From a virus: 64,000 nucleotides of DNA. The notes under the pieces were generated by a model. The model worked only from the letters and a program-made list of their open reading frames with translations, searched no databases and was not told the origin of the DNA. Position 1 is the stretch's first letter; each line of letters starts with the position of its first letter. Of this stretch, positions 25,212-33,098 are shown one piece after another. The stretch is taken from IMG/VR virus record IMGVR_UViG_3300035703_004050, positions 1-64,000 of that record. One strand, written 5' to 3'. Position numbers and translations under genes: made by a program.

Positions 25212-25815
25212 TGAATTATTAAATGAAGGTCAACAGCTTGATGAAATATTTGGGTGGCTCAAGGGTACAGGTGATCAGATGACAAACAGATACCTTCCAG
25301 GTTTTATGCGTAAGTGGAAGGAATATATGACATTAGCACCGCAGACTGGTAATAGTCCAAACAATCCTGAATATAGAGTAAAAGTTTTGAAGCAAATGCT
25401 AGCGCGTTATGTAAGGCCAGTTGGTGAAGAAATAGATGTTTTAAATAAACTGATTGCCGACGCCGGGCAAAATATTGCTAATGATAATACAATAAAGCAA
25501 ATTGCTACTCGTGGAATTGCAATTGCATTGCAGCGAAGAATAGTTCCACCAGAAAAAGAAGCAGCAAAGAAAAAAGTAAAAGCAAAAACTTCTCCAACTA
25601 AAACTGCTCCGCCAGCCATTGGAACAGCTCCAATGGCTCCAAAAGTAACTTACTCCATTGCTGTTGGAACTCCTATAAAAGTAACGGATGCAACAGGAGA
25701 TGTTGAGTATGTTTGGAATGGATCCGAATGGCGAAATGGTAGAACAGGCAAAACAGCTTCGAAAAAAATAGCAAACTACTTAACACAAGCAGCCCCAAAG
25801 GTAAAAAAGATATGA
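25201..25815 (+). CDS. Hypothetical late protein with Lys/Ala/Pro-rich linker
   Basis: 204 aa from MKINELLNEGQQLDE, preceded by a GAAGGA-type site. After a helical first 100 residues comes a low-complexity stretch of Lys, Ala, Thr and Pro, then a small C-terminal fold with DVEYVWNGSEWRNGRTGK. Such layouts are typical of phage structural or tail-associated proteins. No family recognised. Overlaps the next gene by 4 nt. Confidence 0.75.
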   Translation: MKINELLNEGQQLDEIFGWLKGTGDQMTNRYLPGFMRKWKEYMTLAPQTGNSPNNPEYRVKVLKQMLARYVRPVGEEIDVLNKLIADAGQNIANDNTIKQIATRGIAIALQRRIVPPEKEAAKKKVKAKTSPTKTAPPAIGTAPMAPKVTYSIAVGTPIKVTDATGDVEYVWNGSEWRNGRTGKTASKKIANYLTQAAPKVKKI

Positions 25816-26498
25816 GTTTTGAATTTATCCAAGAACTTAGTGAAGCAAAGCTATTCCGCAATCCAACTAAACTAAAAGATGCTAGCGTAGGGCACCTTGC
25901 TGATAGTTTCTTTAATGCTATACTTGGTCTAGAAATACTAAAGCACACCGATCCAGCAGCAGCACAAAAGTATGCTAAACAAACCCTTGCTTATGGCAAT
26001 TTAAATGGATGGCGCAGTTCAGGCAGCGATCTACATAACATAGCACACTTGTTAATTAACAATAGACGTTACACAGATAAATTAGATATTGATAGAGTAG
26101 TTACTGTTCCAGAACTACAATTTAAAACATATCTTAAAAATTTAGCACAAGGTAAAAAAGATCCAACATTTGATAGAAAGTTTTTATTGAATTTACAAAA
26201 AGGATTAGGTATTAATAGTGCCGGACTTAAATCAGCTCGAAGATTAATTGGTGACTGGCCACGCACATTACCAAATGAAAAACAGTTAGCAGCAACACGA
26301 GTTTACATGGGACTACAGCACGATTTACAACAAAGTGACATGTGGGCACCATATACACGAACTATTAAACGAAATAAGCTTTTAATTAAAGATGCTAGCA
26401 TCCCAGCAAGCATACGAGCAGGAACTCCTCTGTGGGCTAAAATGGCTGTAGCTGGGGTTGCTGGTTATGCAATTGGCAAAAAATTAGCATTGGCATAA
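25812..26498 (+). CDS. Hypothetical late protein with C-terminal hydrophobic segment
   Basis: 228 aa. Predominantly helical, with SVGHLADSFFNAILGLEIL early and a terminal glycine-rich hydrophobic helix (WAKMAVAGVAGYAIGKKL) that could sit in a membrane. Family unknown. It belongs to the late block 24960-26498. Confidence 0.7.
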   Translation: MSFEFIQELSEAKLFRNPTKLKDASVGHLADSFFNAILGLEILKHTDPAAAQKYAKQTLAYGNLNGWRSSGSDLHNIAHLLINNRRYTDKLDIDRVVTVPELQFKTYLKNLAQGKKDPTFDRKFLLNLQKGLGINSAGLKSARRLIGDWPRTLPNEKQLAATRVYMGLQHDLQQSDMWAPYTRTIKRNKLLIKDASIPASIRAGTPLWAKMAVAGVAGYAIGKKLALA

Positions 26499-26515
26499 CT
26501 TTTTTTAATCAAATT

Positions 26516-26523
26516 GCTAAATA
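26516..26523 (+). promoter_or_regulatory. Late-promoter-like GCTAAATA
   Basis: GCTAAATA lies 44 nt before the abundant-looking structural gene at 26568, which has an AAGGAAAA ribosome-binding site. Confidence 0.5.
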
Positions 26524-26567
26524 AGTACAGCGCACAAAGCGCAGAAACTTAGATAAGGAAAAATAAA

Positions 26568-26951
26568 ATGGCCGGTGTAACAAAAGTAAATGGCGATATG
26601 GGTGTAGCAAATGATCCACAGTTCTTTGGTGGATCAAAGATTGCATTCTTTGGTATGATCGTAAAGAACGGTTCAGCTCAAGCAGTTGATATGAGCGGTG
26701 AAGGTGGTGTTGGTGAAGCTTGGGAAGCAATTTATCAAGCAATTTCCCTAAAGGGTACTCCAGTACTATTCCAGTACCAGAGTGGTTCTTCAGGCGTAGC
26801 AAGTTGGGGCGTTGAGCTCAATGGTGCTGGTTGGACTGCTGCTGATCTTCAAACAGCAATCCGCGCACTTGGTGCTGACGTAGGTGCTAACAGCGTAGAC
26901 GTTTCTGGTACAACTGTAACAGACGTTGGATTTAAGTTAGCTGCATCATAA
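26568..26951 (+). CDS. Small probable virion protein
   Basis: 127 aa, Gly/Ala/Val/Ser-rich with few charges: VNGDMGVANDPQFFGGSKIAF, split before FGMIVKNG, and ASWGVELNGAGWTAADLQ. The composition, its own late promoter, its good ribosome-binding site and a strong terminator after it are consistent with a highly made structural protein. A decoration or baseplate accessory is possible. No family assigned. Confidence 0.8.
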   Translation: MAGVTKVNGDMGVANDPQFFGGSKIAFFGMIVKNGSAQAVDMSGEGGVGEAWEAIYQAISLKGTPVLFQYQSGSSGVASWGVELNGAGWTAADLQTAIRALGADVGANSVDVSGTTVTDVGFKLAAS

Positions 26952-26972
26952 TAGCTAAAAATTAAAATAAGA

Positions 26973-27002
26973 AAGCCGCATATATACTGTGCGGCTTTTT
27001 TT
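26973..27002 (+). terminator. Intrinsic terminator abutting the next start codon
   Basis: AAGCCGCA and TGCGGCTT form an 8-bp stem around TATATACTG, followed by a seven-T run. The next gene's ATG at 27003 touches the end of the T-run. Confidence 0.9.
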
Positions 27003-27449
27003 ATGACTAAACATTTGCAATCTAAATATCGTGATCCTAGAATAGAACCGTATGAGTTAGCAAAATTAACTCCTATGGATTTGCATAGTGATGAACGTTG
27101 GCTTACTAGAGATTTGCCCCGTATTGTTGAATATGGGTTATGGTATCCTATAACATTGTACAAAGTTACTCCCGTTTGGTGGCACGGACTTTTCTCCAAA
27201 TGGCGACCAAAGAATAATAGGTATGTTGATCCTATTGTTAACGAAGATGGATTAATTTGGGTAATAAAGATGGGAAGTAATAGATATCAATGTGCCTTGC
27301 ATTTAGGATACAAAACAATAGATGCTATAATGTTTGATAATGCTAATGATTGTGTTAAACTAACTGTTTGGTTTAGGGAATGCGATCCTTTAAATAATAA
27401 AAACGCTCCAGCATATACTGGGGCTTATGAGTACAAAAATGTTATATAG
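27003..27449 (+). CDS. ParB/sulfiredoxin-like fold protein
   Basis: 148 aa. WVIKMGSNRYQCALHLGYKTI resembles the ParB-type motif G-x-x-R-x-x-A-x-x-x-G, and LPRIVEYGLWYPITLYKV fits the strand before it. Phage proteins of this fold can be nucleases, adenylases or regulators. Start at 27003 immediately follows a terminator and has no ribosome-binding site, so the true start might be downstream (ATG at 27075). Overlaps the next gene by 23 nt. Confidence 0.65.
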   Translation: MTKHLQSKYRDPRIEPYELAKLTPMDLHSDERWLTRDLPRIVEYGLWYPITLYKVTPVWWHGLFSKWRPKNNRYVDPIVNEDGLIWVIKMGSNRYQCALHLGYKTIDAIMFDNANDCVKLTVWFRECDPLNNKNAPAYTGAYEYKNVI

Positions 27450-27852
27450 ACACCTTTTATTCACCACAGTTGACATTACGCAAACTAATGTAAAAATTAA
27501 ATCAAATATAGATGATTGGGATTTAAAAAGAAATCAACAACGAAACTTAGATACGTTAATACAGACAATTGGACTTAGAAGTCAGCCCACTAATATTCAC
27601 ATACGTAAATTTCCCAATTGTAAATTACATTATGCCTTAGGAAAAAATCTTCCTGAAATAGCAGCTATGTGGGAAATGGAATTTGATATAGAGCACGAAG
27701 GTGCTTTTGGAAAAGATTGCGAGCTTGTTCTAAAAGATTTAAATTACGTTCCTATTATTAATGGATTAACAGAAACTGAACCTGCATTCCCGCCAGTGTT
27801 CCAAAGCTATGGAACATTTAAAAATGTCCATATAATATTTTTACCCCGCTAA
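27427..27852 (+). CDS. Hypothetical protein
   Basis: 141 aa. Begins MSTKMLYRHLLFTTVDITQ; an alternative start is 12 nt downstream. A weak hairpin CCAG..CTGG lies just before the ATG. Contains HYALGKNLPEIAAMWEMEFDI and a hydrophobic C-terminus (NVHIIFLPR). No family recognised. Confidence 0.7.
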   Translation: MSTKMLYRHLLFTTVDITQTNVKIKSNIDDWDLKRNQQRNLDTLIQTIGLRSQPTNIHIRKFPNCKLHYALGKNLPEIAAMWEMEFDIEHEGAFGKDCELVLKDLNYVPIINGLTETEPAFPPVFQSYGTFKNVHIIFLPR

Positions 27853-27860
27853 TATAAATA
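27853..27860 (+). promoter_or_regulatory. T4-type late promoter TATAAATA
   Basis: Perfect TATAAATA, 75 nt before the coiled-coil membrane protein gene at 27935. Confidence 0.7.
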
Positions 27861-27934
27861 TTTTGTGTTGAAAAACACATTAGGCACAATATAGGCACCC
27901 ATCAACTACTAATTTCAACTAATAAAGGGGTAGA

Positions 27935-28225
27935 ATGTCCTTATCGATTGAAAAACAAAGCCTAGAAGCACACGTTGATTTGTGTGCAGAGAGGTATGCT
28001 GGTTTGAAGGACGATTTAGCATCAATGTCCAAGCGAATTGAAAAGCTTGAAGATGGCATGAATGAACGCATGGATAAACTCGAAACTAGCGTTACCGAGA
28101 TCAAGGATATCTTAACTAAAAAAGAAACTAGTGCCCTACGTAGTATTATTGTTATTGGTTTAGCAATCATAGCTAGTTTAATTGGTACTGTTGGTGGATT
28201 AGTTTGGTACGTAGTAGCTCAATAA
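27935..28225 (+). CDS. Coiled-coil protein with C-terminal membrane helix
   Basis: 96 aa. Residues 20-65 form a coiled coil (MSKRIEKLEDGMNERMDKLE) and residues 70-93 a membrane helix (SIIVIGLAIIASLIGTVGGL, then VWYVV). The layout resembles small phage membrane proteins such as holin-like or superinfection proteins. A good AAGGGG site precedes the start. Function unproven. Confidence 0.8.
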   Translation: MSLSIEKQSLEAHVDLCAERYAGLKDDLASMSKRIEKLEDGMNERMDKLETSVTEIKDILTKKETSALRSIIVIGLAIIASLIGTVGGLVWYVVAQ

Positions 28226-28229
28226 GAGT

Positions 28230-28451
28230 ATGAAAAGAATCACTATCCTGTCTGGTGTTAACGTTTATATTTCCAACGAAATGATTAATATGTTAGATTT
28301 GATAGAATCAAACAAGGAAATTAAGTTTGATTCTTTAGAACTACCGCAAAAAAAGTTGCTTAAGGAATTGCACGAGCGTAACTTATTAGTTAGGAGAAGG
28401 AAAAACAATGAAGTTAGCTACAGCATACGATCAGGCATCAATTGGCGATAA
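28230..28451 (+). CDS. Small hypothetical protein, possible winged helix
   Basis: 73 aa. The helices ISNEMINMLDLIES and ELPQKKLLKELHERNLL followed by a basic hairpin (VRRRKNNEVSYSIR) suggest a winged-helix-like fold. No family assigned. The 3' end overlaps the next gene by 44 nt. Confidence 0.65.
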   Translation: MKRITILSGVNVYISNEMINMLDLIESNKEIKFDSLELPQKKLLKELHERNLLVRRRKNNEVSYSIRSGINWR

Positions 28452-28869
28452 ACTTAATAACTTAATTCAAGACACTCTTCCAACAATTACATTCCCAATT
28501 ATATCAAAAGGTAGCGATTGGGTACGTGTAAATGATATCCTAATTAGGGAAACAAACGATACATTTAAAGTTACTCGAAAAGGTGTTTTAATAACTCAAT
28601 TTGCTAAAAAGTCGTGGGCAATTGCTTATGCTGTGGCGCTATGTCAAAGCGATTTTCAAACTTGTTTAACACTTAAAAATAACAATCTAAGAGTAGAAAA
28701 ATACTTAGAAGAAATTGAACGTTATACCTATCATCTAGAACAAGCTAAAAATCGAGGTGATATCTATAAGGAAAATATGTTTAGTGACCGTTTAAGTCGC
28801 ACTATGAGCGAATACATAGCACTTATTGATGAAGTCTCTCCACTAATTAAAAGTCAATCATTTGTATAA
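28408..28869 (+). CDS. Hypothetical protein
   Basis: 153 aa from MKLATAYDQASIG; the strong site AGGAGAAGGA fixes the start even though it lies inside the previous gene. The middle shows WVRVNDILIRETNDTFKVTR and a C-terminal helical half. No family recognised. Confidence 0.75.
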   Translation: MKLATAYDQASIGDKLNNLIQDTLPTITFPIISKGSDWVRVNDILIRETNDTFKVTRKGVLITQFAKKSWAIAYAVALCQSDFQTCLTLKNNNLRVEKYLEEIERYTYHLEQAKNRGDIYKENMFSDRLSRTMSEYIALIDEVSPLIKSQSFV

Positions 28870-28872
28870 ATA
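28865..28872 (+). promoter_or_regulatory. T4-type late promoter TATAAATA
   Basis: Perfect TATAAATA overlapping the end of the previous gene, 24 nt before the ATG at 28897. Confidence 0.7.
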
Positions 28873-28896
28873 AGATATATAGTTAGGGATAACCAA

Positions 28897-29928
28897 ATGA
28901 AGCTTTCTGATATTGAAAAAACAAATAGTTCAGCAATGAACAAGAAGATGCGAGATGTGTTAGGATGGAATTTAAACTTAGATGCAATGACTGTAAGTTC
29001 TGCTACAAGCATGATGGAAAGCATTGACAGCAAGTTAGCAACAGTTCGTCAAAGTCATAAACTACATGAAAGCCAAAATAATCCAAATTATGTTGGTATG
29101 ATAATGGCAAAGCAAATTCTTGAAAGCTATGTTGCAGAAGCAATAAAGAAGAATGTAAAAGAATCAGAACTTAAAGTTAAAGAAGGTAATAAGTTCAGCG
29201 GAGAATTAACTAAAGCAAAAGCTTCTGGAAAAGAAGAGTTTGAAGTTGATGGCAAGAAGTATAAAGTTTCTGGCGGAAAAACTGAAAAGAAAGTTGACGA
29301 GTCAAAAAAGAAGGTTAATGAAAAAGCAGTATCAAAGTCACAGCAACAAGCTGCTGGTGCTGCACTAGCTGCAAAGCGTGGTGATGCTCCAAAGAGTAAA
29401 CTAAAAGGCGCATCAAAAGAAATGATGGGCATGAGCACTAAGGAACTTGAAAAGTTTGCTAAGACCAAGCACAAAGGTCTTCCAAAGAAGAAAGTTTCAG
29501 AATCCCGTTTATTTGAAGACGAGCTTGGACAAGCACAAGCAATGCTTGCTGCAAAGGACATGGTAGACTCAATGCAGGACATGATAGAAGATCTAAGCAA
29601 GATGCTTAACGAACAGCTTCCTCCACTTACAGACAGTATTCGTACAGCAATTGGTAGCGCAGAAGCAGATAGCTTTAAAGCAAGCGCAAGTTCAACACTT
29701 AGTTCATTGCTAACAACTGTACAGTCAAGCAGAGAAGCAATGGATCAAGCTGTACGTTCACTAAGTGGCGAACCAGCTGCTGTAAGTGTTCCAAGTGCCG
29801 GTGCAGACATGGACATGGGCGAACCAGATCTAGGTGATGATGATTTAGATCTAGGCGACGAGGATGATTTTGGTGCTAGCGATGCTGCTGTAGGCGGTGA
29901 TCTTCCAATGGGTCGTGAAAAGAGATAA
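28897..29928 (+). CDS. Probable virion/head-core protein with embedded DUF3008-like domain
   Basis: 343 aa. The N-terminal 115 residues are helical. Residues about 145-200 (SKSQQQAAGAALAAKRGD, KGASKEMMGMSTKELEKF, KTKHKGLPKK) match the small bacterial DUF3008 protein, found here inside a larger phage protein. A helical segment follows and then an acidic tail of Gly/Asp repeats. Basic-to-acidic composition fits scaffold or internal head proteins. Late promoter upstream. Confidence 0.8.
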   Translation: MKLSDIEKTNSSAMNKKMRDVLGWNLNLDAMTVSSATSMMESIDSKLATVRQSHKLHESQNNPNYVGMIMAKQILESYVAEAIKKNVKESELKVKEGNKFSGELTKAKASGKEEFEVDGKKYKVSGGKTEKKVDESKKKVNEKAVSKSQQQAAGAALAAKRGDAPKSKLKGASKEMMGMSTKELEKFAKTKHKGLPKKKVSESRLFEDELGQAQAMLAAKDMVDSMQDMIEDLSKMLNEQLPPLTDSIRTAIGSAEADSFKASASSTLSSLLTTVQSSREAMDQAVRSLSGEPAAVSVPSAGADMDMGEPDLGDDDLDLGDEDDFGASDAAVGGDLPMGREKR

Positions 29929-29933
29929 TATAA

Positions 29934-30287
29934 ATGCGTTTGTTTGAGATCGCCCCACAACGAACAGAAGGTCCCGAACCAGTTCTAATGGCTATACTAA
30001 GTTACCTTAAGGGTAAAGGCGATCAAAGAGCATCAGGTGTACGTGTACCAATGTCCAGCATTGAAGCATTAATGCAAAATGCTGGACAATCTATTACATA
30101 TGCTGAAATAGAAGATTTAAGACAAAAAAATCAAACAATTAACAATCTAATTAAAAGCATTAATCAAGATGAAATCATCATTAACACTCAAAGCAATGAT
30201 GAAGTAAGCGACGACCTAGAGTACCAACCTGGTGACGAACAAGATGTAGCAATGATGGCTAAAAGAGCAGCTACACGTCGTGATTAA
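29934..30287 (+). CDS. Small late protein
   Basis: 117 aa. Helical with KGDQRASGVRVPMSSIEALM and an acidic stretch (NDEVSDDLEYQPGDEQDV) before a basic end. It begins 5 nt after the previous stop and is probably co-transcribed. Likely structural or assembly-related; no family assigned. Confidence 0.75.
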   Translation: MRLFEIAPQRTEGPEPVLMAILSYLKGKGDQRASGVRVPMSSIEALMQNAGQSITYAEIEDLRQKNQTINNLIKSINQDEIIINTQSNDEVSDDLEYQPGDEQDVAMMAKRAATRRD

Positions 30288-30323
30288 TTTGTTATTTTAA
30301 ATAAAATCATTTAAACTTAATAG

Positions 30324-31010
30324 ATGTTATTAAAATCAATTTACGAGTATTCTAGTATTAAAAGAATACAATCTGATATTGGTCGTCAATATCTTACACC
30401 TGATGGTAACAAAGTTCCCAGCGTAACTACCATATTGGACAAAACAAAACCAATCGAAAAAGTCCAGGCACTAAACGAATGGCGTAACCGCGTTGGTCAT
30501 GCACAAGCAGCAGAGATTACAAAGAATGCTGCAAATCGTGGCACTATCATGCACAAGCGATTAGAGGAATATATTGCAGGAGAAATGAAACCCCCTGGTT
30601 CAAATGTTGTTCATGCTCAGGCTGCTAAGATGGCAGATGCAATTATTGAACAATATATGAAACCATTTGTAAGCGAAGTTTGGGGAAGTGAAGTAAACTT
30701 ATATTATACTGGTCTTTACGCAGGCACAACAGACTGTGTTGGTGTTTGGAAAGGTGCTCCAGCTATAATGGACTTTAAACAAACCAATAAGCCAAAGAAA
30801 CGAGAATGGATTGAGGATTATTTCCTACAATTATCTGCTTATGCTCATGCTCATAATCACATATATGGTACAGAGATTAAACAGGGTATTATTCTTATGT
30901 GTTCTGGAGAAATAGAAACACAGCTATTTGAACTTAATTTAGAAGAGTTTGATAAGCATAGTGATTTATGGTGGCAACGAGTTGAGCAATATCATCTAAA
31001 AAATACATAA
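30324..31010 (+). CDS. PD-(D/E)XK superfamily exonuclease-like protein
   Basis: 228 aa. Landmarks: GNKVPSVTTILD, GTIMHKRLEEYI (conserved His/Glu before the core), GLYAGTTDCVGVWKGAPAIMD (acidic residue), IMDFKQTNKPKK (the D..x-x-K core) and DYFLQLSAYAHAHN (the Q-x-x-x-Y motif of RecB-like nucleases). These are common in marine T4-like phages and are thought to act on DNA ends during recombination or packaging. Confidence 0.85.
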   Translation: MLLKSIYEYSSIKRIQSDIGRQYLTPDGNKVPSVTTILDKTKPIEKVQALNEWRNRVGHAQAAEITKNAANRGTIMHKRLEEYIAGEMKPPGSNVVHAQAAKMADAIIEQYMKPFVSEVWGSEVNLYYTGLYAGTTDCVGVWKGAPAIMDFKQTNKPKKREWIEDYFLQLSAYAHAHNHIYGTEIKQGIILMCSGEIETQLFELNLEEFDKHSDLWWQRVEQYHLKNT

Positions 31011-31013
31011 ATA
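31006..31013 (+). promoter_or_regulatory. T4-type late promoter CATAAATA
   Basis: CATAAATA at the end of the exonuclease gene, 23 nt before the tail-fibre ATG at 31037; AGGA lies between. Confidence 0.65.
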
Positions 31014-31036
31014 GTTAGATATAGCAGGATAACGAA

Positions 31037-32623
31037 ATGCCAATCATTACTATTAGCAAGATTCAACACAGATATGGTTTAGGGGAAAATTTACCACAAT
31101 TGTCAGCAGCAGAATTTGGTTGGGCAATTGATCAACGTAGATTGTTTATTGGTAATGGTCCAACAAGTGAAGGTGCCCCAAGTATTGGTAATACAGAAAT
31201 TTTAACCCAATACAGCAACCTTTTAGAAGTAGCACAAAATTCCTATACTTATAAGGATGTTGCTGTTGGATATGAAGCAGTAACTGGCCCAAGCCCAGCA
31301 TCGCCAACTACACGTAGTTTACAAGAAAAGTTAGACGACTTTGTTAACGTAAGAGATTATGGTGCTTTAGGTGATGGCGTTGTGGATGATACTGAAGCTA
31401 TTCAAAGAGCGTTATCAGATTTATATACAAGGGACGCAAATCCTGCAGTTAGAAGAATACTTTATTTTCCTGCAGGAAAATATTTAATTAGCGATACTAT
31501 TAAAATACCTCCTTATGCTACATTACAAGGTGAAGGTAAAAATTGTACAATTTTGTTTACTACAGATGACTCATTAGATTGTGTAGCACGTATTGCAGAT
31601 AGTAAATTACAAGTTGGTTCATCAATTGGTATGAATGGTGCAGTACTTCCAGTATATATTACAATAAATGATTTAACTTTTAACTCCAACTCATATGATA
31701 TGGATGTTTTTATTCTTAATGCTAGCAAGTATATACATTTTAATCGTGTAGCATTTGATGGTAATAGAAGTATTGTTCCGACTACAACTGGTACACTCGC
31801 AACCGGCGTAAAAATATTCAGTACGGAAATTAACATTTCTAGAAATATTGTTTTTAATGAATGTGAGTTTTCAGGACTTAACTACGGCACTATATTAGAT
31901 GATGACATGGAAAACGTTGTATTTGATAAGTGTGTATTCAAAAAACTTTTTATTGCTGCTAAAATAAGTGAATCTACATTAGGAACAGGTACAAGTGTGC
32001 TTGGTCCTCAAGGGTTGAGAATAACCAATAGTTTGTTTGATGAAATTTACAATTCAGCTATTGTAAACTATACAGAAAACAAGTTTACAAGCGCGTTTAA
32101 TACATATTTGGATGTTGGTAATCAAAGCATAAACAATCCAACTTATCCAATTATAATATTTCAAGGTAGCGGTAGCGCAAGTATTTGCGACTCTTTCAAA
32201 AGAACTAATACAGAAAATTTATCAAGTCCTAGAATAAGTTACGATGATACTAAATCAATTTTTATTGAACCATCACTTGGATTGTTTGTAGGTAAAAGAC
32301 AAATTGAAGCAGGAGATGTAATTACATTAACTGATAATACTAGTGTTGCTACTAACACAACTATCGCATTTAAGACTACAACTAAGTCACAAAAAGTTAA
32401 TTACATAGCAACAAGAGATACTATAGTGAGAAATGGCACATTAGAAATTACTGCTACAGATGCAGGCATCACAGTTAGCGATAATTTTACTGAAAATGGT
32501 TCTGACATGGGACTAACATTAACAGCAACAATATCAGGATCCGATGTACTTGTAAAGTATACTACAACTAATACTGGTGACGATATTACTTTCTCTTATA
32601 GCGTGGATCGCAATCTAATTTGA
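31037..32623 (+). CDS. Tail fibre/spike with pectate-lyase beta-helix
   Basis: 528 aa. The N-terminal 80 residues (MPIITISKIQHRYGLGENLP and LSAAEFGWAIDQRRLFIGNG) form the virion-attachment domain common in marine phage fibres. From residue 98 (DDFVNVRDYGALGDGVVDDT) a Pectate_lyase_3-type right-handed beta-helix begins and runs to about residue 400, then a small C-terminal beta domain. It likely binds or cleaves the host surface polysaccharide. Its stop overlaps the TTG start of the next gene. Confidence 0.9.
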   Translation: MPIITISKIQHRYGLGENLPQLSAAEFGWAIDQRRLFIGNGPTSEGAPSIGNTEILTQYSNLLEVAQNSYTYKDVAVGYEAVTGPSPASPTTRSLQEKLDDFVNVRDYGALGDGVVDDTEAIQRALSDLYTRDANPAVRRILYFPAGKYLISDTIKIPPYATLQGEGKNCTILFTTDDSLDCVARIADSKLQVGSSIGMNGAVLPVYITINDLTFNSNSYDMDVFILNASKYIHFNRVAFDGNRSIVPTTTGTLATGVKIFSTEINISRNIVFNECEFSGLNYGTILDDDMENVVFDKCVFKKLFIAAKISESTLGTGTSVLGPQGLRITNSLFDEIYNSAIVNYTENKFTSAFNTYLDVGNQSINNPTYPIIIFQGSGSASICDSFKRTNTENLSSPRISYDDTKSIFIEPSLGLFVGKRQIEAGDVITLTDNTSVATNTTIAFKTTTKSQKVNYIATRDTIVRNGTLEITATDAGITVSDNFTENGSDMGLTLTATISGSDVLVKYTTTNTGDDITFSYSVDRNLI

Positions 32624-33072
32624 TTTGGCACGACATTAGTTGTCGAGATCGTATATTAAAATGGCGAGAATGGCGCAATACCCTTTCTCTTTTGCCTCTC
32701 AACGATTGTTTAACTGAAGTAGCAGTAGCATGGGCAAAAGCACCTGTAGTAAATCATTATCTAACACCAGATGATATAAATGAATGGCCAGATCCTTGGA
32801 ACTTAATTAATGATAATATCTACTGTGATTTAAGTATTACGCTAGGTATGTTTTATACTCTTTCACTTTCCGATAATTCACATATTCCCAATAATATAAG
32901 CATAGAAATATATAAGACCAACGATGGTTGGGTTAATTTATGCTCGCTTGACAATGGATTATACATGCTTAATTGGGAACCTAGAACTATTGTAAATAAA
33001 TCCACGATCCCCAATTTAGGGAATCCAATTTTTAGTTATTCTAAAATTGACCTACAAAGCAAGTTAAATTAA
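32620..33072 (+). CDS. Conserved T4-like marine phage hypothetical protein
   Basis: 150 aa from a TTG start (TTGA overlap with the fibre stop). DISCRDRILKWREWRNTLSL, then HYLTPDDINEWPDPWNLIN, DNIYCDLSITLGMFYTLSL are strongly patterned and familiar from marine T4-like phages, but its function is unknown. Its place right after the fibre suggests a fibre chaperone or assembly factor. Tightly coupled to the fibre gene. Confidence 0.8.
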   Translation: MIWHDISCRDRILKWREWRNTLSLLPLNDCLTEVAVAWAKAPVVNHYLTPDDINEWPDPWNLINDNIYCDLSITLGMFYTLSLSDNSHIPNNISIEIYKTNDGWVNLCSLDNGLYMLNWEPRTIVNKSTIPNLGNPIFSYSKIDLQSKLN

Positions 33073-33098
33073 ACTATTAAGTTATTAAAGGAACGTCT

